From Leptodactylus fallax (Eukaryota; Chordata; Amphibia; Anura; Leptodactylidae): a stretch of DNA of 64,000 nucleotides. Shown here piece after piece: positions 47,189 to 59,043 of the stretch. The number at the start of each line of letters is the position of its first letter. The first letter of the stretch is position 1. The translations under genes were made by a program, and so were the position numbers. The notes under the pieces are model-generated. The model ran no database searches. It was not told the DNA's origin and was given only the letters and a program-made list of their open reading frames with translations. The stretch covers positions 2,728,001-2,792,000 of the forward strand of contig CAMRHE010000077.1 in NCBI GenBank assembly GCA_947044405.1, in the 5' to 3' direction.

Positions 47189-48003
47189 AACCCTCTTGAT
47201 GCCTCGATCAAAGCTTACCGATGCATCATTTTGCCACCAGTACAAGTGTAAAAATATATATATACACACACAAATGTTTAATAATATTTAATACGTTTAA
47301 ATCAACCCCCCCCCCCCTTTCCCTAGATTACATATAAAAAGAAATAAACAGTATAAAACACATACACATTAGGTGTCCCTGTGTCCTAAAACAAATTTAT
47401 AAAAATACTTTTCCCATACGGTGAATGCTATAGCTGGAAAACAAATCGGAAGAGTCAAACTGCACTTCCGCTGTTTTGCCTCTCATACAAATTTGAATAA
47501 AAAGTGCTCAAAACATCAGACATTCCCCAAAATGGTATAAATTAAAAGTACATCTGGCCCCACAAAAAAAAAAAGACCACTTATGCAGACCCATACCCAG
47601 AAAAATAAAAATGTTACGGGTGTTAGCTTATGGCGACTCCAAGAAATTTTTATTTTCAAAGTTTGGATTTTTTTTTAGGGGGTTAAACCTATATAAATTT
47701 GGTATCACTGTAATCATACTGACCCATAGAATACAGGTGACATATCATTTTGGTTGCACAGTGAATGCCGTAAAAATGAAGCCTGTAAGAAAGTTGTGCA
47801 AATGCAGTTTTTCTCTAATTTCACCCCATTCTGAATTTTTCTTCAGCTTCCCAGTACATCATACAGAATATTAAATGGTACCATTATAAAGTACAATTTG
47901 TCCTGCATAAAGCAAGCGCTCATAGGCCTCTCTGAACGGAAAAATTAAAAGGAGGGGAGTAAAAATTGAAAACCGAAAATTGGCTGTGGCGGGAAGGAGT
48001 TAA
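47189..48003 (+). mobile_element. Long TTAA element, copy
   Basis: TTAA at 47189-47192 and 48000-48003; starts CCCTCTTGATGCCTCG and ends GTGGCGGGAAGGAG. Shares ATTAGGTGTCCC, AATTTGGTATCAC, GTGAATGCCGTAAAAATGAA and CTTCCCAGTACATCAT with 23541-24732. The open frame at 47611-47874 is inside it and is not conserved in the other copies. Confidence 0.8.
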
Positions 48004-49027
48004 GTAATATCACAATAAACATTATTTACACCCCTCATACTTTCCCTATGTACAAATGAATGGGACTGGGCTGTAGCATGGCCAAGTGACCAACGGATGT
48101 GATGTCACTTCCTAAGAAGAAGAAATGGAGGTCATTATCCTAGTCCTGGATAACCCCTTTAATCTTGGATTATTGAACACAAAGCTTTCACCGTCTGCCA
48201 CACGCTTTTATTTTCTGATGACGGATGGCCAAAAATTTCCAACATATTTTTTTAACAGAAAAAAAAGTCTGCCACCGTCTGACGGTCATTCACTTTTTTT
48301 TTTTAAATGATTGACAGTCGAAATGAAGTAAAGTCTAATGTGTTTGGCCAGCTTTAAAATCATTGCTGTTCCGTTCAGTGTCCCTCCAATAGTTTGGATG
48401 ACCCGATAATATAATTTTGTTAAAGAAATGCCAATTCCAAAGCCCATTAGTCTTGTTTAGGTAGCATACACACGATCTATGCCATTATTGCTGTAAAGAA
48501 CATGCAGGATATTGAAGTTATTTTGATGCTTGTGAATGAAACTCCCGTCTCTGTTTCTAAATGTGTCTGGAGTAGTCCGGAGAGCAGACTGTGGAGCAAA
48601 GAAAAGGGGGTTGACAAGTAACCATGACAACAGAGAAATGATGTGTGTTGTTGAGGAAGAGAAGGAGCTCAGGTTGATAGTGGAAAATAGTTCAGAAGAA
48701 GTAATTACACGCTGCATTTTCACAGTGCCGGGAAGGGGGGCTCGGGGCTACTCGGATTGCTACCAGTCTGTGGATAAAAGGAGCAGACTCAATAATATGA
48801 ATGTACACAGACTGTAATGTATCTGGCTTTGACGGTATTTACTCAGAATAAACTGATTCTTGACATAAATGACGCCTGTCCCGCACAGGAGATTTAGGCA
48901 TTCTTTACATTGTTGTGTATCCCATTGCTTTCTTTAAAGATATGTTGTTTGATGTGGCATAGAATACAATCTAGATAGCTCTGACTAAATATTGCGGCAA
49001 AAATGGTCGTAGAATTATTACAGTACT

Positions 49028-49360
49028 TTAATACTGCTGACCTATCCTTATCTTCAGGAATCTGACTCCCGACACCTCCGCCTATTTGCAGCAGTTGTGT
49101 TTCACTGTGCACCATACAGGTTGTTGCAGATGAGAAAGGTGCTGCAAGATCAGTCCCATCTACTTGAATGTCACTGCACTTGCAGTAACTTATCTGGCCA
49201 CTACACAGTATACGGAGCTGTGCTAGTTCTGACCATTCGATCAGTGGATTGGCTGGAGTGGTGCATGGAAATTAGATTCCCTTTATCCCCCCGGTCTGAT
49301 ATTGATGGCCTATTCTATGGATAGATCATCAATATTAAAGTACTGGAATCCCCCTTTATC
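49028..49360. mobile_element. T2-type MITE
   Basis: Left TTAA at 49028-49031, then TACTGCTGACCTATCCTTATC. The right arm is GATATTGATGGCCTATTCTATGG then GAATCCCCCTTTA. The outer left part is shortened. Confidence 0.65.
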
Positions 49361-50325
49361 AGATGTGATGATGGAATCTCATTGGCCTAGTAGTGTTTCC
49401 CTCTGCTCTCATCAGTGATAAATTGCAGCTCCATCCCCCTCCTACTCCCTTATGCTTTGTCAAATTGTTACATTAGAGATTGCCTCTGACTTCCATATTG
49501 AACGGCATTGTTTGTGTGTTACTGTGACAGGGCTCTTCTCACAACTGAGTTAAAGGAATTATGCCCTGAGGGGAGAGAGGGGAATCCTTTACCCCACTGC
49601 ACACTCAGCCTGACGGCAGTGTGACTAGGGGTGGACGGTGCTCCCATTCACAATGGGTGCGCTGGAGTTAATGAAAGTACAGCACTTGACTATCTCTGGC
49701 GCTCCCATTAAAGTAAATGGGAGCACTGTCCACCACCAGTCATGCCTGCATTCAGCCTGGATGAGGTCAGGATGAATGTATAGCAGGGAAGAAGGACCCC
49801 CATTTTTGGGATTGGCGGGGGTCTCACTGGTCAGACCCCCAGCGATCAGGTATTTATCCTCTATCTACAACTTTTCATGGCATAACCACTTTAGGTTTTT
49901 ATGACAAGTTGCAGTAAATTTACCTGATACATCTTTAGCCATGCCCCATATGGCATATAATATAGCATGCACTACATTGTATATACATACTGGCATAAAA
50001 CAAGAAGCTTAATTGAATAAAGTCATGTAATATTCAGTGTTCTTGCAACATTTTGGCTTTTTATAAAGACTCCAGTGAGAGCCAAAGAATCAAATAATGG
50101 ATAGATGTAGATCCACCTGCGTAGGTTATATGTACATAAATTTAACACGGACCACTAGGGCAGAACCTCTTAGACAGTATGGAGAATGTAGCCTGTGTGT
50201 AGTGGAGTGCTGGTCGGCCCAGGTTGTTCACTTCATAATCCTCTCTGCTTTGGATGTCTCTTGTCTTCCATTTAGAGCATCAGCTGATTTTGTACTAATA
50301 TTGAGTCATTTTGTTGTTTTTCCAG

Positions 50326-50406
50326 TCAAGCTCTGATTCCGTCCTCGACCCACAGCAGCTGCAGGCTTTCAATGAACTCTGCCGTCTTTACAAAGGAACC
50401 TCACGG
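50326..50406 (+). CDS. vps8: vps8 exon n
   Basis: This exon has 81 nt, residues 422-448, phase 0 at both ends. The acceptor is gtttttccag and the donor CGG|gtacag, a weak donor. The peptide SSSDSVLDPQQLQAFNELCR then LYKGTSR matches the VPS8 tail (PVLDPQQIQAFDQLCRLYRGSSR). Confidence 0.95.
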
Positions 50407-51368
50407 GTACAGTAACAAGTCTCTTGTCTGCTGGCTCCGCTTGAGAGCTTCTCTGAGTGTTCACAAGTGTCATGACTAGAAGTGCAATACACAAAACTCG
50501 CATATCTGTTTTCTAAAGCCTGCACAAAATAACATTTTTCCTATATTTTCTTTGTGCTTCTCTTTCCTGTGTGGTAAGATTGCTAGATGATTAAAACAAT
50601 ACAGATGTAGCAGAACTGAATTTGTAATTTGAGGTTTTTTGTTATTTGTGCATGGTTCTAATTTTATAATGATGAAACCATAAAAATCTTAATAGGATTA
50701 CTTGTAGTTCTGTCTGATACTACAGATTACACATTGTTAAATGACAGTGGGTTGTGTCATATGACAAACCCACTTCTACCATATCTATTTATGGAGAAAT
50801 AGGTGGGTTTTTATATATAAAAATGGGGTGTTTATGATGATGCTATCTAAGGTTTAGTGAACCAAGCATGCTATGTATGCAACACTTATTCCATCACTCA
50901 CTATTTAACCAATTGACACTGATTGTGTAAAGTAAAGCTTTGGAGGATTTGGAGCTATGTAATAGAATTTCAGGGCTCTGAACCCTTGTATGTTATCCAC
51001 TTAATCTTCACCCAGTACTGAACCTAAAAAATGGATGTTGTACTTTCTCTGTAAGTAAAATAAAGTGCAAATCTGCTTCAGCGAAGGCAACTTTAAGAGT
51101 TTCTAAGAGCTAAACATACTGTAACCCATTGGCACAAAGTTCATGATAATAAAAATGCTCTTTTCCTGCCTGAATAATCCCATCCTTTACCTATTACATC
51201 ACGGATACCTAAGCCAGAGAGTGAATAGACATGATCCAGAAATTTAAGCAACGTAAAAATGATATTTTCCTTCTGCATCGTCTTTTTCTGGATATAATAA
51301 TCTCCTGTGTGTGGCACCTTCTGCAGAGATGGAACTGATATGTTCTTAAGTGACGATTTATTCATGTC

Positions 51369-51370
<2 letters not shown>

Positions 51371-51441
<71 letters not shown>
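51371..51441 (+). repeat. (GT)n(AT)n microsatellite
   Basis: About 14 GT units, a short TATG interruption, then about 18 AT units. It explains the open frames of alternating Val/Cys and Ile/Tyr here. It is likely to be length-polymorphic. Confidence 0.97.
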
Positions 51442-51446
<5 letters not shown>

Positions 51447-51478
51447 CATACATACATACACATACATATGTATAAGTA

Positions 51479-53134
51479 CAGTCATATGAAAAAGTTTGGG
51501 CACCCCTATTAATCTTAATCATTTTTAGTTCTAAATATTTGGGTGTTTGCAACAGCCATTTCAATTTGATATATCTAATAACTGATGGACACAGTAATAT
51601 TTCAGGATTGAAATGAGGTTTATTGTACTAACAGAAAATGTGCAATATGCATTAAACCAAAATTTGACTGGTGCAAAAATGTGGGCACCCTTATCATTTT
51701 ATTGATTTGAATACTCCTAACTACTTTTTACTGACTTACTGAAGCACAAAATTGGTTTTGTAACCTCACTGAGCTTTGAACTTCATAGCCAGGTGTATCC
51801 AATCATGAGAAAAGGTATTTAAGGTGGCCAATTGCAAGTTGTTCTCCTATTTGAATCTCCTCTGAAGAGTGGCATCATGGGCTCCTCAAAACAACTCTCA
51901 AATGATCTGAAAACAAAGATTGTTCAACATAGTTGTTCAGGGGAAGGATACAAAAAGTTGTCTCAGAGATTTAACCTGTCAGTTTCCACTGTGAGGAACA
52001 TAGTAAGGAAATGGAAGACCACAGGGACAGTTCTTGTTAAGCCCAGAAGTGGCAGGCCAAGAAAAATATCAGAAAGGCAGAGAAGAAGAATGGTGAGAAC
52101 AGTCAAGGACAATCCACAGACCACCTCCAAAGAGCTGCAGCATCATCTTGCTGCAGATGGTGTCACTGTGCATCGGTCAACAATACAGCACACTTTGCAC
52201 AAGGAGAAGCTGTATGGGAGAGTGATGCGAAAGAAGCCGTTTCTGAAAGCACGCCACAGAGTCGCCTGAGGTAGCAACAAGCCCTGCAAAAGCACATTTG
52301 GACAAGCCAGCTTCATTTTGGAAGAAGGTCCTGTGGACTGATGAAACAAAGATTGAGTTGTTTGGTCATACAAAAAGGCGTTATGTATGGCGTCCAAAAA
52401 ACACAGCATTCCAAGAAAAACACTTGCTACCCACTGTAAAATTTGGTGGAGGTTCCATCATGCTTTGGGGCTGTGTGGCCAATGCCGGCACCGGGAATCT
52501 TGTTAAAGTTGAGGGTCACATGGATTCAACTCAGTATCAGCAGATTCTTGAGAATAATGTACAAGAATCAGTGACGAATTTGAAGTTACGCCGGGGATGG
52601 ATATTTCAGCAAGACAATGATCCAAAACACAGCTCCAAATCTACTCAGGCATTCATGCAGAGGAACAATTACAATGTTCTGGAATGGCCATCCCAGTCCC
52701 CAGACCTGAATATCATTGAACATCTGTGGGATAATTTGAAGCGGGCTGTCCATGCTCGGCGACCATCAAACTTAACTGAACTGGAATTGTTTTGTAAAGA
52801 GGAATGGTCAAAAATACCTTCATCCAGGATCCAGGAACTGATTAAAAGCTACAGGAAGCGACTAGAGGCTGTTATTTTTGCAAAAGAAGGATCTACTAAA
52901 TATTAATGTCACTTTTCTGTTGAGGTGCCCATACTTTTGCACCGGTCAAATTTTGGTTTAATGCATATTGCACATTTTCTGTTAGTACAATAAACCTCAT
53001 TTCAATCCTGAAATATTACTGTGTCCATCAGTTATTAGATATATCAAATTGAAATGGCTGTTGCAAACACCCAAATATTTAGAACTAAAAATGATTAAGA
53101 TTAATAGAGGTGCCCAAACTTTTTCATATGACTG
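51479..53134 (+). mobile_element. Tc1-like DNA transposon with both long inverted repeats
   Basis: 1,656 bp between TA dinucleotides (51477-51478 and 53135-53136). The left repeat 51479-51690 and right repeat 52924-53134 are near-identical inverted copies of about 211 bp. Each has an outer GTGCCCAAACTTTTTCATATG box and an inner GCACC box, the usual spaced binding sites of long-repeat Tc1 elements. It is the best preserved transposon of the window. Confidence 0.95.
51877..52906 (+). pseudogene. Tc1 transposase with one disrupted segment
   Basis: Starts MGSSKQLSNDLKTKIVQH at 51877. It has two HTH units (YKKLSQRFNLSVSTVRNIVR and HHLAADGVTVHRSTIQ) joined by the GRPRK hook. The DDE core is present: Asp in WTDETKIELFG, Asp in [10 protein letters not shown] and Glu in NIIEHLWDNLK, with 34 residues between the last two. 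The end is EGSTKY. Between about 52260 and 52300 the frame shifts, with a TGA at 52267-52269 and an unusual GGTAGCAACAAGCCC stretch. Otherwise it is open throughout. Confidence 0.94.
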
Positions 53135-53365
53135 TATGTATGTGCCTACATAATTGCATACTATGTGAAGCTTGCGACTTTACTGAGAAAAATATGTTTG
53201 TTTTCAGATGACAGACGGGTTTCCTATAATAAATAGTGTATGTGGAATTAAAGATTCATCAGCTAGATGACAGCTTCAGTCTGTATATTAGTATAAACTC
53301 ATGTTTTCCTAGCATATTTGTGGACTAGCAAGCTGCCACCTGTCCTTCTTTCTATTCCTGGTCAC

Positions 53366-53656
53366 TTAAAGGGGTTGTCTGGTGGGAAAAGTTATTTCTA
53401 AACCTGCTTCAGAGTGGGTTAAAAAAATAAAAGTGGTACCAACCTCTGTGATCTCTCGCCAATGCTCCCTTTCCAAAGTTGCCTCGGTCCCCTGTCAGTT
53501 TCCCTATTTAAGTAACCAGCGATAGGTTGAGTGGCCATTTTCTGTGTGTCAAGAGGGAGAGAGAAGTAGATACCGGTGGGCGACCAAGGTAATGTTTGGT
53601 AGAGGGATTCAAAACCTGCTTTAAAACAAATTTCCAAACTGGAAAACTCCTTTTAA
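53366..53656. mobile_element. TTAA-flanked MITE
   Basis: TTAAAGGGGTTGTCTGGTGG to CCAAACTGGAAAACTCCTTTTAA, with TTAA at 53366-53369 and 53653-53656. Inner arms AAACCTGCTTCAGAG and CAAAACCTGCTTTAAAAC are in direct rather than inverted order. Confidence 0.65.
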
Positions 53657-54405
53657 CACCAGAACTGAGTCATAATTGCTCTGGGACTAATATTTTAAGG
53701 TGAAGCACATGGAACAAAAACTAAAGAAAATTGGCTTGTTAAACTGTATATAGTGAGTACCAAGCATTGCTTGTCCCAGAGCTCCATAGAGCCCCATGCA
53801 GCCACTAACACTACCAGCTATCCTGTGCATAAAAGATCAGTGGGCCAAGTTTTTTAAGTCTGGTATAAGCTGCACCTTCATTTTGGTGCAAATGAATTTA
53901 GACCGTATTTACCGATTTGTGCCAAAAAGGACAGATACTTGCGCTTTGCTAAACACTTTGCTAAACACCTAAGCAAGCGGCAGCATGTTGTTAGAAAGTG
54001 AAAATGTTCCAGATTTATTACTTTCATACACAATTTTTGGGGGGCAAGGTAATGGTTTAAAGTAAGACAACTTGGAGTTGGCTTTATAAGAGCAGAGTAT
54101 CTTGAGCATCTTGTGACTATGTGGTTTAAGTTGCTGGCATCTAACTAAGGCTGGTTTCACACTAGCGAGTCTCGGATGTGAGAATTGGTCCGCATGTGAG
54201 CCAGGTTTACCAACCTGTACACTGTGCCGGGAGATGGACTCCTAGCATTATAGATATCTATAAAGCTAGGACTCCCTGTTTCTCCCCTACATACTGTAGT
54301 GTAGGCCAGTAAATCCAGCACACATTCTATACTGTAGTTTATACATATTTCTATCCCCTTGGTGAGTCATTCTCACTTTTCTTCCTGTTTTCTCCTCTTT
54401 TACAG

Positions 54406-54552
54406 CTGGCTCTGTTGACTGAATTGTGCCGCTCCCAAAGCCCAGAGAAATCTTCTATCCACAGCCCTTATGGTGGGGTTTCCTCAAGCAGTGTTTTTCA
54501 GAATGAGAACTTCCAGTTGCATCTGGCACCCCCACCCATCATTGACGAATAG
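54406..54552 (+). CDS. vps8: vps8 terminal exon o with stop
   Basis: This exon has 147 nt, residues 449-496 and a TAG stop. The acceptor is ctcttttacag. It begins LALLTELCRSQSPEKSS and ends SVFQNENFQLHLAPPPIIDE. It matches the conserved VPS8 end LALLTEL...IFQNENFQLQLIPPP with an acidic final residue. The 3' UTR follows. No canonical AATAAA lies in the next 600 bp. AATATA variants occur near 54716 and 54768, so the cleavage site is not assigned. Confidence 0.96.
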   Translation: MALLTELCRSQSPEKSSIHSPYGGVSSSSVFQNENFQLHLAPPPIIDE

Positions 54553-54954
54553 TTCTGAACTGCTTCTATTTGATACACTCCAACCAATGGCCGTCCTTGT
54601 CATCTCCAGTGATCTCCTAACTGTACAAGAAGGATGCCCAGCCACTGGAAAAACTGAACTGTGAAACTTTTGTGTACAGTATATTTATACATGTATGTTT
54701 AATGCAAACACTAATATACTCCCAGTTCTCGTAAATCATATTGCCTCTGTGTAAGTGTTAATATCATAGCACAATATAGTTACATCATGATGGCATACTT
54801 ATTGGCATCCCCACTACAGCCAGTGGTTGGCTGTTAGGTCAAATGCCATTACGACACTTCTTCAATGCTGCAATGTTAGCAGAGGCCTGCGGGGAATCAC
54901 GGGAACCTTGATGCTGGAGCAGTGGGGCATCTAACAGGTAAGTACAGTGAAATC

Positions 54955-55111
54955 CTTTCAGATGACCACCCAAAGGTGCATTAAAAAGTGGTCTTTTAGG
55001 GTGATGGTCATCTCAAAGAATTAATATGGAAAACTGAAAATCCATTACAGAAAATGTGGTCTGAGTAAGGGAGTCTTCTCAAAGGGGTGGTCTTTTAGGG
55101 AGGATTCTCTG
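54955..55111. mobile_element. Short TA-flanked MITE after the stop codon
   Basis: Flanked by TA (54953-54954 and 55112-55113), with inverted ends CAGTGAAATCC and GGATTCTCTG. Repeated boxes AGTGGTCTTTTAGGG and GGTGGTCTTTTAGGG are inside. This is compatible with a Tc1/mariner/pogo MITE. It lies 400 bp after the vps8 stop, so it may be in the 3' UTR. Confidence 0.6.
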
Positions 55112-55271
55112 TATTATATATTTTGATGTTTTAACAATTCTAATATGCATATTAAATACTTCCCCTAGTTACTGGTGCCCAATATTAGGAGCTGTGCAGC
55201 CATCATAATCTACGGGTCTCTGTTGTATTATACAGCAAAGATTTAGCGCTAATGCCTAAAATGCCTAATCA

Positions 55272-56012
55272 TTAAGTCCCCTATCAGCCTTGACTGAGGC
55301 GTCATTTTTATGGTGGCGCATGGGCACTACCATTTTGCTGTGGATCGCTGGTCCCAGGCTTGTCTGGCATATAGTTCTTTTGCAGACTGCTCTATGCAGC
55401 CTGTAATAGAACTGCCGGTATTTTACAATGCATTGTGATACATTAGCATCGCAATGCTCCATTGTATTAGTGATCAGACCCCTATTATATATAATAAATA
55501 TATAAATAATAAAATATTAAAAATTCAAATCCCCCCCCCCTTTCACTAGAACACATATAAAAGTACATAAAAAGTTAATCACATACACATTAAATATCCT
55601 TGTGTCCAAAAACATCTGGTCTACAAACATAAAAATATTTTTCCCATACTGTGAACACCATAGTGGGAAAAATAATCAAAAGAGACAAACCACTGTTTTT
55701 TGTTTCGCCTCACATAAATAAAGAGTGATCAAAGCAATAGACATATTGGTATAACTAAAAAGTACATCTGGCCCTGCAAAAAAAGCCTTATGCGTTCCCG
55801 TACACAGAAAATGCGGGTGTTTTTGCACAGTTTTTGATTTTTATTTTTTTTTTTAAGAGGTTAAAATGCAAAAAAAAAAAAAAACCATATAAATTTGGTA
55901 TCCCTGGAATTGTTTTGACCCGTAGAAAAATAGAAAAAAAAAGTTAAGGAGTTTGGAAGGCAGGGAGTCAAAATTGAAAATCAAAAAAATGCCTGCGGTG
56001 GGAAGAGGTTAA
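55272..56012 (+). mobile_element. Long TTAA element, copy
   Basis: TTAA at 55272-55275 and 56009-56012; starts GTCCCCTATCAGCCTTG and ends CCTGCGGTGGGAAGAGG. Shares CAGACTGCTCTATGCAGCCT, TACACATTAAATATCC and AATTTGGTATCCC with the other copies. Non-coding. Confidence 0.75.
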
Positions 56013-57409
56013 AGCCTACTTACTTTAAGTGGATTGATGACTTGGTCCCTGGTGTCTAGAAATGTTTTTCTTCTAATTCTTTGTTTCCAGTAGGCGGACG
56101 CCCCCCTGTTGTTAGGATATATATCTGTGGCTCAGGCGCCTTCTCCTATGGCAGGAAATACTCCCCTTCAGGCTTGCCTACCGCTGATGTACATTTGCTC
56201 AACTATGAAAGTACAAAAATAAAACGGCAAATAAACTGCTATTTAAAGACCAGAGCACCTGCTTGTCATGATGCTGGAGGCCCTCAGGTTGCTGGAAAGA
56301 AGGTAATAATAATAGTAGTTCTAGCATTGTGATAAATAAAGCTGATTAGCAGATCCTAATTCTCCCAGGCTCCGGCTATACAAACCAATTGTGCTGGTGG
56401 GTGCTACACCGACCTTTACCACTGAGCAGCAGAACAGGGATCGCACAGAAAAACACATAATAACCTTGATGATTTAGCTTTCTTATTATAGAAGGACATC
56501 TCAACAGGTTTATTGTCCTTCCCTAGGGTTCCTGTAGTTAAAGTGACCCTCCAGCCAGGAGTTCAAAATTATATGTAAGTCAGAATCTTCAGGGAATGAT
56601 TTGCCTGCTATTTATTTCCTCAGATCTTGATGCTTGGTTGTCATTTAGCACAGCTTCATTAACCCCTTCCTGCCGGAGGAATTTTTCGATTTTCGTTTTT
56701 GTCCCTTTTTTATATTTTTGTTCTCAGAGCCATATGAGGTCTTAATGTTTGCGGTACAAATTGTTCTTCATGATGCTACCACTTATTATTCTGTACAATG
56801 TACTGGGAAGCTGGAAAAAAAAATCACAATGGGGTGGATTTGAAGAAAAAGTGCATTTGTGCGACTTTCTTATGGGCTTCGTTTTACGGCATTCACTCTG
56901 CGGCTAAAATGACATGTCGCCTGTATTCTATGTTTCGGTACGAGTCAGGGATACCAAATTGATATGGTTTTATTTACATTTTAACCCCTTTACAAAAATC
57001 TAAAACTTTTTTCTAAAAGTTTATTTCTAAAGCTTTTTTCTAAAAGCCATATTCTGACACCCGTAACTTTTTTTATACATCCGTGTGTGGGAATGCATAG
57101 GGGGTCTTTTTTTGCAGGGCCAGGTGTACTTTTTAGTCATTATATTTTGGGGAATTGCTATTGTTTTGATCAATTCTTATTCAAATTTTTATCAGGCGAA
57201 AGGGTGAAAAATGGCGGTATGGCACTTTTGATTTTTTTTTTTTCCCGCTACAGTGTTTACCATATGGGAAAAATATTTTTATAGATTTGTAAACTGCGTT
57301 TTCGGACACAGGGATACTTAATGTGTATGTGTTTCACAGTATTTAAGTACTTTTATATGTGTTATAGGGAAAGGGGTGTGATTTGAATTTTTGATATTTT
57401 ATATATATA

Positions 57410-59043
57410 CAGTACAGACCAAAAGTTTGGACACACCTTCTCATTCCAAGAGTTTTCTGTATTTTCATGACTATAAAAATTGTAGATTCACACTGAAGGC
57501 ATCAAAACTATGAATTAACACATGTGGAATTATATGCTTAACAAAAAAGTGTGAAACAACTGAAAATATGTCTTATATTCTAGGTTCTTCAAAGTAGCCA
57601 CCTTTTGCTTTGATTACTGCTTTGCACACTCTTGGCATTCTCTTGATGAGCTTCAAGAGGTAGTCACCTGAAATGGTCTTCCAACAGTCTTGAAGGAGTT
57701 CCCAGAGATGCTTAGCACTTGTTGGCCCTTTGCCTTCACTCTGCGGTCCAGCTCACCCCAAACCATGTCGATTGGGTTCAGGTCTGGTGACTGTGGAGGC
57801 CAGGTCATCTGGCGTAGCACCCCATCACTCTCCTTCTTGGTCAAATAGCCCTTACACAGTCTGGAGGTGTGTTTGGGGTCATTGTCCTGTTGAAAATAAA
57901 TGATGGTCCAACTAAACGCAAACTGGATGGAATAGCATGCCGCTGCAAGATGCTGTGGTAACCATGCTGGTTCAGTATTCCTTCAATTTTGAATAAATCC
58001 CCAACAGTGTCACCAGCAAAGCATCCCCACACCATCACACCTCCTCCTCCATGCTTCACGGTGGGAACCAGGCATGTAGAGTCCGTTCGTTCACCGTTTC
58101 TCGTCACACAAAGACATGGTGGTTGGAACCAAAGATCTCAAATTTGGACTCATCAGACCAAAGCACAGATTTCCACAGGTCTAATGTCTATTCCTTATGT
58201 TCTTTAGCCCAAACAAGTCTCTTCTGCTTGTTGCCTGTCCTTAGCAGTGGTTTCCTAGCAGCTATTTTACCATGAAGGATTGCTGCACACAGTCTCCTCT
58301 TAACAGTTGTTGTAGAGATGTGTCTGCTGCTAGAACGCTGTGTGGCATTGACCCTGGTCTCTAATCTGAGCTGCTGCTAACCTGCGATTTCTGAGGCTGG
58401 TGACTCGGATGAACTTATCCTCCGCAGCAGAGGTGACTCTTGGTCTTCCTTTCCTGGGGCGGTCCTCATGTGAGCCAGTTTCTTTGTAGCGCTTGATGGT
58501 TTTGGCCACTGCACTTGGGGACATTTCGAAGTTTTCCCAATTTTTCGGACTGACTGACCTTCATTTCTTAAAGTAATGATGGTAATGTAATGACTCGTTT
58601 TCTTTACTTAGCTGCTTTTTTCTTGCCATAATACAAATTCTAACACTCCATTCAGTAGGACTATCAGCTGTGTATCCACCTGACTTCTGAACAACACAAC
58701 TGATGGTCCCAACCCCATTTATAAGGCAAGAAATCCCACTTATTAAACCTGACAGGGCACACCTGTGAAGTGAAAACCATTTCAGGTGACTACCTCTTGA
58801 AGCTCATCAAGAGATTGCCAAGAGTGTGCAAAGCAGTAATCAAAGCAAAAGGTGGCTACTTTGAAGAACCTAGAATATAAGACATATTTTCAGTTGTTTC
58901 ACACTTTTTTGTTAAGTATATAATTCCACATGTGTTAATTCATAGTTTTGATGCCTTCAGTGTGAATCTACAATTTTTATAGTCATGAAAATACAGAAAA
59001 CTCTTGGAATGAGAAGGTGTGTCCAAACGTTTGGTCTGTACTG
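57410..59043 (-). mobile_element. Tc1/mariner-like DNA transposon
   Basis: 1,634 bp between TA dinucleotides (57408-57409 and 59044-59045). Termini CAGTACAGACCAAAAGTTTG and CAAACGTTTGGTCTGTACTG are inverted. The inverted repeats continue for about 200 bp and include GGTTCTTCAAAGTAGCCACC and its complement. This family is common in frogs and fishes. Confidence 0.94.
57573..58629 (-). pseudogene. Tc1/mariner transposase with several frameshifts
   Basis: Starts at 58629 (MARKKAA-type start) and runs through the HTH region SPSAVAKTIKRYKETGSHED and GRPRVTSAAEDKFIR. The middle keeps [17 protein letters not shown]. The region expected to read [10 protein letters not shown] is out of frame near 57885. 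The C-terminal part reads SPDLNPIDMVWGELDRRVKA, with Asp at the third catalytic position, then shifts frame near 57730 and ends at the TAA at 57573-57575. Not functional. Confidence 0.9.

Larger units (their letters stand above)
42778..50325 (+). other. vps8 intron m-n
   Basis: Contains a minus-strand L1-type remnant (42966-44280), a decayed tandem array (45635-47040) broken by T2 and Harbinger MITEs (45990-46635), a long TTAA element (47189-48003), the right end of a T2-type repeat at 48060-48162 (CTGGATAACCCCTTTAA) and a T2 MITE at 49028-49360. Nothing is recognised in 44290-45630, 48170-49020 or 49370-50325. Confidence 0.6.
50407..54405 (+). other. vps8 intron n-o
   Basis: Contains a (GT)n(AT)n microsatellite followed 37 bp later by a Tc1-like element (51479-53134), then a TTAA MITE at 53366-53656. 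Repeat-like ends appear at 53845 (GTGGGCCAAGTTTTTTAAGTC) and 54148 (AAGGCTGGTTTCACACTAGC). Nothing is recognised at 50407-51360. Confidence 0.6.

Noticed and set aside
47611..47874. Possible 87-codon gene with similarity to frames at 24398 and 37838
   Set aside because: The shared sequence is the long TTAA element family. The frames differ between copies and have no conserved start or stop.
51141..51564. Open frames with Ile-Tyr and His-Thr runs
   Set aside because: Translation of the (GT)n(AT)n microsatellite.
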